Shown here piece by piece: positions 7,200 to 10,126 of a stretch of 10,126 bases of DNA. Position 1 is the first letter of the stretch, and every line of letters starts with the position of its first letter. The notes under the pieces are model-generated. The model ran no database searches and was not told where the DNA came from. It was given only the letters and a program-made list of their open reading frames with translations. The position numbers and the translations under genes are program-made. The stretch is from Candidatus Omnitrophota bacterium (GTDB lineage: Bacteria; Omnitrophota; Omnitrophia; Omnitrophales; Aquincolibacteriaceae), in assembly GCA_016196565.1 (NCBI GenBank), contig JACPXK010000071.1, forward strand, positions 1 through 10,126, read 5' to 3'.

Positions 7200-7220
7200 C
7201 TCGCCCTTATGTGCGAGGAC
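7197..7220 (-). other. Stem-loop between reductase and narK (8-bp perfect stem)
   Basis: GTCCTCGC pairs perfectly with GCGAGGAC around an 8-base loop (ACATAAGG on the minus strand). No T-run follows it, so it is a poor intrinsic terminator; it is better read as an mRNA processing, stabilising or attenuating structure that lets narK and the reductase be expressed at different levels. It directly adjoins a second stem-loop. Confidence 0.55.
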
Positions 7221-7221
7221 G

Positions 7222-7253
7222 GTGCTTGGATATCTTGACGATCTCCTAAGCAC
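7222..7253 (-). other. Second stem-loop overlapping the reductase stop codon
   Basis: GTGCTT-GGA pairs with TCC-T-AAGCAC (nine base pairs with one bulged base) around a 13-base loop. On the mRNA it starts at the last codons of the reductase and includes its TAG, one base before the next hairpin. Possible 3'-end protection of the reductase message; the role is inferred. Confidence 0.4.
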
Positions 7254-9447
7254 TGGTTTTTTCAATCCTGACCGCTGACTGCTTGTAATTGGGTTCGCGC
7301 GAGTAAGGATCACAAATACTCGTGGTTAAATTATTCGCGTTTGCTTCGGCATAATGAAATGGGATAAAGATCTGGCCGGGCGCCACCGTTTCGGTGACTC
7401 TCAAAATAATTTTTTCAATGCTTCCGCGGCGCGAAACCACGCGAACATAATCCCCGTGCTGCATTTTCAATTTTTCAGCGTCGCGCGCATTCATTTCCAC
7501 CCAAGCCTCGGGTGAGAGGCGATTGAGAAGAGGGATTTCCCCTGTTTTAGTGCGGGTATGCCAATGCTCCACGGTTCTTCCTGTGTTGAGCCAGAAAGGA
7601 TATTCCTGGTCCGGCACCTCAGGCGGCCTTTCGTTTTCAATCGTCCAAAGCTTGGCGCGGCCGTCTTCGGTTTGAAAAATTCCGTCCTGATAAAGCGGAA
7701 AACTTTCGCGCGGATTTCTTTTGGAATTCTCCGCATACGGCCATTGAATTCCGCCGTGTTGTTCAAGCAAATCATAGGAAAGGCCCGAATAATCACAAAG
7801 TCTTCCCTTCGAGATTTTTTTCCATTCTGTAAAGGCATCTTCCGGACTTGTCCAATCCTTAAAGAGTTTTTCGTAAACGCCCAACTCTTTGGCAATCATA
7901 AGAAAAATTTCAAAATCGGATTTTGCTTCACCCGGCGGTTCCACGGCCTTATTGACTTTGCTGACCCGGCGTTCGGAATTGGTATAAGTGCCTTCTTTTT
8001 CGCCCCACACCGCAGCCGGCAAAACAAGGTCGGCCACTTCGCTGGTGGGAATGGGATGATAGCCATCCTGGACCACGAGAAAATCAAGGCGGCTCAAGGC
8101 ATCGAGCAAATAATTTTGATTGGGGAAAGAAACCAGCGGATTGGTGGCAATAATCCACAACCCTTTGATTTTTTTACTTAAAACGCCTTCGATAATATCG
8201 GGATAAGCCAATCCCCTTGCAGTCGGAATGATTTCTTCATCAATACCCCAGAGAGCAGCGAGCTCAGAACGATGCTGAGTATTTTCGAATTTTCTGTAAC
8301 CGGGAAGGCTGGAAGCAAATCCGGACTCACGCGTTCCCATGGCATTGCATTGACCCGTAATGGAAAACGGCGAAGCTCCCACGCGGCCGACATTTCCTGT
8401 AATCAGCGCAAGATTGCAAATCGCATTGACCGTCTCGGTCCCCTGCGTGCTGTGATTAACACCCATGGTCCATCCGATAAAAGGCGCTTTGGCGTTGGCA
8501 TAAAGCATGGCCACTTTGTAAATCAATTTCGGTGAAAGCCCGGTCAGTCCGCTGACATATTCCGGCGTGTATTTTTCAAGCTGCTGCCGTAGTTCTTCGA
8601 AGCCTGTCGTGTGATCCCGCACATAGGCCTGATTCACTTTTCCTTCTTTAATAATCACATGCATCATGGCATTTAAAAGAGCGATATCGGTTCGCGGTTT
8701 CACAGGAAGAAAAATATCCGCCATCATGGCCGTTTTAGTCACACGCGGGTCCGCCACAATCAAAGTACGCTTGATGTTTTTTTCGAGCCGGTAACAAAGA
8801 ATAGGATGATTGTCCGCAATATTGGCGCCAATCAATAAGAGAACATCCGACTTTTCCAAATCTTCATAATTTCCCGGAGGCCCATCACTGCCAAAAGAGC
8901 GTTTGTATCCGACCACCGCACTGGCCATGCAAAGAGTCGTGTTCCCGTCATAATTTTTTGTGCGCAGTCCCAGCTGAACCAATTTCCCCAAGGTGTAAAA
9001 TTCTTCCGTTACAAGCTGGCCGGTACTAATCACTCCCACCGATTCCGCACCGTAACGATTTTGAATATGCTGGAATTTTTCAACCATACTGCGAATGGCC
9101 CATTCCCAGCTCACTCTTTCAAACTTTCCTTTTTTGATTTTCCGAAGCGGCCATTTCGCGCGGTTTGAAGTTGTAATCGCATAATGTTCGGCCAGCCCCT
9201 TGGGGCAGAGCCTGCCTTCATTGACCGGATGATCCGGATTTCCCCGCACACTGACAGGTTTGCCTTTTTTCACGCCGATAAACATGCCGCACCCTACCGA
9301 ACAATACCCGCAAGTTGTCGCCACCCACTTATCCGGAATTTTGGCTTTGGACATATATCCGAATTGTTCATCCAAATCGTAAGCATACTTTTCGGTTTGA
9401 ATATCCAGCCCCAACCTTTTTTTTGCGGACTGTAAGAAATTTTTCAA
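7246..9447 (-). CDS. Molybdopterin nitrate reductase catalytic subunit, NarB/NasA (assimilatory) type
   Basis: 733 residues; predicted to reduce nitrate to nitrite. The N-terminal [4Fe-4S] motif is C46-x2-C49-x3-C53-x27-C81 followed by PKG with the conserved K83. C173 in TLCMASAVVGYKRSFGSDGP is the expected Mo-ligating cysteine, in the NapA/NarB/NasA context. MGVNHSTQGTETVNAICNLALITGN-type and VVQDGYHPIPTSEVADLVLP-type segments bind the two MGD moieties, and NTGRTVEHWHTRTKTG plus ARDAEKLKMQHGDYVRVVSRRG mark the C-terminal domain. No twin-arginine signal is present, so the enzyme should be cytoplasmic, which with its length favours NarB/NasA over periplasmic NapA. The start is TTG at 9447, overlapping the stop of the dmsC-like gene (TTGA) after an AAGGCGGG purine tract; an ATG at 9354 (MSKAKIPDKW) is the alternative. 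A formate dehydrogenase is less likely because of the CMASAVVGYKR context and the narK neighbour. Confidence 0.9.
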   Translation of the reverse strand: MKNFLQSAKKRLGLDIQTEKYAYDLDEQFGYMSKAKIPDKWVATTCGYCSVGCGMFIGVKKGKPVSVRGNPDHPVNEGRLCPKGLAEHYAITTSNRAKWPLRKIKKGKFERVSWEWAIRSMVEKFQHIQNRYGAESVGVISTGQLVTEEFYTLGKLVQLGLRTKNYDGNTTLCMASAVVGYKRSFGSDGPPGNYEDLEKSDVLLLIGANIADNHPILCYRLEKNIKRTLIVADPRVTKTAMMADIFLPVKPRTDIALLNAMMHVIIKEGKVNQAYVRDHTTGFEELRQQLEKYTPEYVSGLTGLSPKLIYKVAMLYANAKAPFIGWTMGVNHSTQGTETVNAICNLALITGNVGRVGASPFSITGQCNAMGTRESGFASSLPGYRKFENTQHRSELAALWGIDEEIIPTARGLAYPDIIEGVLSKKIKGLWIIATNPLVSFPNQNYLLDALSRLDFLVVQDGYHPIPTSEVADLVLPAAVWGEKEGTYTNSERRVSKVNKAVEPPGEAKSDFEIFLMIAKELGVYEKLFKDWTSPEDAFTEWKKISKGRLCDYSGLSYDLLEQHGGIQWPYAENSKRNPRESFPLYQDGIFQTEDGRAKLWTIENERPPEVPDQEYPFWLNTGRTVEHWHTRTKTGEIPLLNRLSPEAWVEMNARDAEKLKMQHGDYVRVVSRRGSIEKIILRVTETVAPGQIFIPFHYAEANANNLTTSICDPYSREPNYKQSAVRIEKTSA

Positions 9448-10126
9448 TGAGCACCCGCCTTGGTAGTAAAAAAAGCGCCCGGCATATTTTTGGGAACAAC
9501 TGTGACAAAAAATAAATAGCGGCCTAAGATTTCTCCAAAAAGAGAGAACAGAAAGCAGGCCACTCCCAATGCCAAAAATCCTTTGGCGTGCAAATTTCCC
9601 ACCTGCAGAAACGTGGTAAGAATAAAAGGAAAAATGAAAGACCCCAGGACAAGCAAGGCGAGCCTTGAAATAAACGATTTTTTGAAACGGTGGATTAAAA
9701 GAAAACTTGAAGCATAATCCTCATCAAAAGTTGTCCACGGCAAAGAAAAAAGCCGGGAAAGCAAAACCACTAACTGTAAAAATCCGGCCACCGCAGAAAT
9801 CGCAAGAAAAGCAAAACTCGGCGCTTTCATGACAGGGCTTAAAAGCCCGGGTGTTTGAAGGTGGGCATAAACACCGTACACAACAAGTGCAAATAAAGGT
9901 CCCAGCATAAAACCTGTAAGAAAAAAACGCAGCGGCGTGCGCGGCGTATTCCAGGCCGGCCGCGCCGGAACCAGATAAATTTTGGCACTGGCGTAAACTC
10001 CCGCCAAACCGGATATCACCACCAAGGCACCTAAAACAAAAAGAAAGTCATTCCCGAATGCTTTTATCGGGAATCCAAACACCGTATGATCCCCACCTAA
10101 AGCATGCGGGGATGACATCCATAAAC
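9444..10126 (-). CDS. DmsC-like membrane anchor subunit (5' end beyond window)
   Basis: Hydrophobic subunit resembling the DMSO reductase anchor, which oxidises quinol and passes electrons through an iron-sulfur subunit to a molybdoenzyme. Five membrane spans are visible: DFLFVLGALVVISGLAGVYA, FFLTGFMLGPLFALVVYGVY, FAFLAISAVAGFLQLVVLL, LALLVLGSFIFPFILTTF and GFLALGVACFLFSLFGEILG. The segment VPARPAWNTPRTPLRFFLTGFMLGP corresponds to the DmsC region around VPTWYSIWTPMGFFLTMFMGGP (both shown here in part: WNTPRTPLRFFLT against YSIWTPMGFFLT). An ATG at 10118 exists but lies in a repeat element, and the frame stays open to the right edge; by alignment roughly the first half of the gene is outside. 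Its stop overlaps the reductase start, so the two are one unit; a DmsB-like ferredoxin subunit is expected further right. About the first 25 visible residues come from the repeat. Confidence 0.82.
   Translation of the reverse strand, partial: LWMSSPHALGGDHTVFGFPIKAFGNDFLFVLGALVVISGLAGVYASAKIYLVPARPAWNTPRTPLRFFLTGFMLGPLFALVVYGVYAHLQTPGLLSPVMKAPSFAFLAISAVAGFLQLVVLLSRLFSLPWTTFDEDYASSFLLIHRFKKSFISRLALLVLGSFIFPFILTTFLQVGNLHAKGFLALGVACFLFSLFGEILGRYLFFVTVVPKNMPGAFFTTKAGAH
10047..10116. repeat. Compound palindromic element, copy 2 (70 bp, inside dmsC-like gene)
   Basis: Bounded by GTCAT and ATGAC, with two hairpins: GTCATTCCCGAATG/ATCGGGAATC and GATCCCC/GGGGATGAC arms, joined by a short spacer near 10077-10086. 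It is the inverted counterpart of the moaE element. On the minus strand it is translated as SSPHALGGDHTVF then GFPIKAFGND, falling in the cytoplasmic or periplasmic loop just before the membrane span that begins DFLFVLG. No stop or frameshift results. The outer flanks show no convincing target duplication, and the right flank is only 10 bp from the window edge. Confidence 0.85.

Noticed and set aside
7197..7220. Rho-independent terminator ending the reductase transcript
   Set aside because: The stem is good but is followed by AAACAATC, not a T-run, on the transcribed strand.
7197..7253. ANTAR-type two-hairpin antitermination leader
   Set aside because: Loops are not hexanucleotides with the A1/G4 pattern, and no downstream terminator was found; kept only as generic stem-loops.
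7558..8181. Plus-strand open frame of 207 codons inside the reductase gene
   Set aside because: Antisense shadow of a well-conserved molybdopterin enzyme; no recognisable domain.
1369..10116. CRISPR array made of the palindromic repeats
   Set aside because: Only three blocks of two different types, kilobases apart and within genes; no regular spacers or cas genes.
10116..10118. ATG at 10118 as the true start of the dmsC-like gene
   Set aside because: It lies at the edge of the repeat element, the frame remains open to the window end, and the remaining sequence matches only the second half of DmsC.

Overview
The window is a dense, entirely minus-strand gene run. It reads right to left as one probable operon for nitrate uptake and reduction followed by molybdenum cofactor (Moco) synthesis. 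Reading order: DmsC-like membrane anchor (5' part lies beyond the right edge) -> NarB/NasA-type molybdopterin nitrate reductase -> NarK-type nitrate transporter -> outer-membrane porin of the alginate-export type -> pyruvate kinase -> moaA -> moaD -> moaE -> moeA -> mobB (3' part lies beyond the left edge). Most junctions overlap or abut (TTGA, TAATG, ATGA, TAG-ATG). The only sizeable gap is about 95 bp between the reductase and narK. No rRNA, tRNA, CRISPR array or intact transposon was seen.

The logic is coherent. The porin would pass nitrate through the outer membrane and NarK through the inner membrane. The Mo-bis-MGD enzyme would reduce it, probably fed electrons through a DmsC-like quinol-oxidising anchor. 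The MoaA/D/E, MoeA and MobB proteins would build its cofactor. Pyruvate kinase is the odd member. The porin with signal peptide and C-terminal Phe shows a Gram-negative cell. Moderate G+C, short dispersed palindromic repeats and this gene set suggest an environmental bacterium, perhaps of a PVC/Omnitrophota-like or similar uncultured lineage, but the phylum cannot be fixed from the sequence alone.

The unusual part is the damage and decoration of these genes. (1) Two copies of one compound palindrome (61 and 70 bp, bounded by GTCAT...ATGAC) lie inside moaE and the dmsC-like gene, in opposite orientations, yet both are translated in the same phase into related peptides. (2) A different 37-bp palindromic repeat of the GTCATTGCGAGG...GAAGCAATC type lies inside moeA, flanked by a perfect 5-bp direct repeat, giving exactly 14 extra codons. 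(3) moaA lacks its 5' end, including the radical-SAM CxxxCxxC motif, and the junction runs into an atypical pyruvate kinase C-terminus, as if a segment was deleted between them. (4) The reductase-narK gap contains a second, diverged copy of the reductase's last codons (KQSAVKVEK versus KQSAVRIEK, differences mostly silent or conservative), a likely relic of an earlier or tandem reductase gene.
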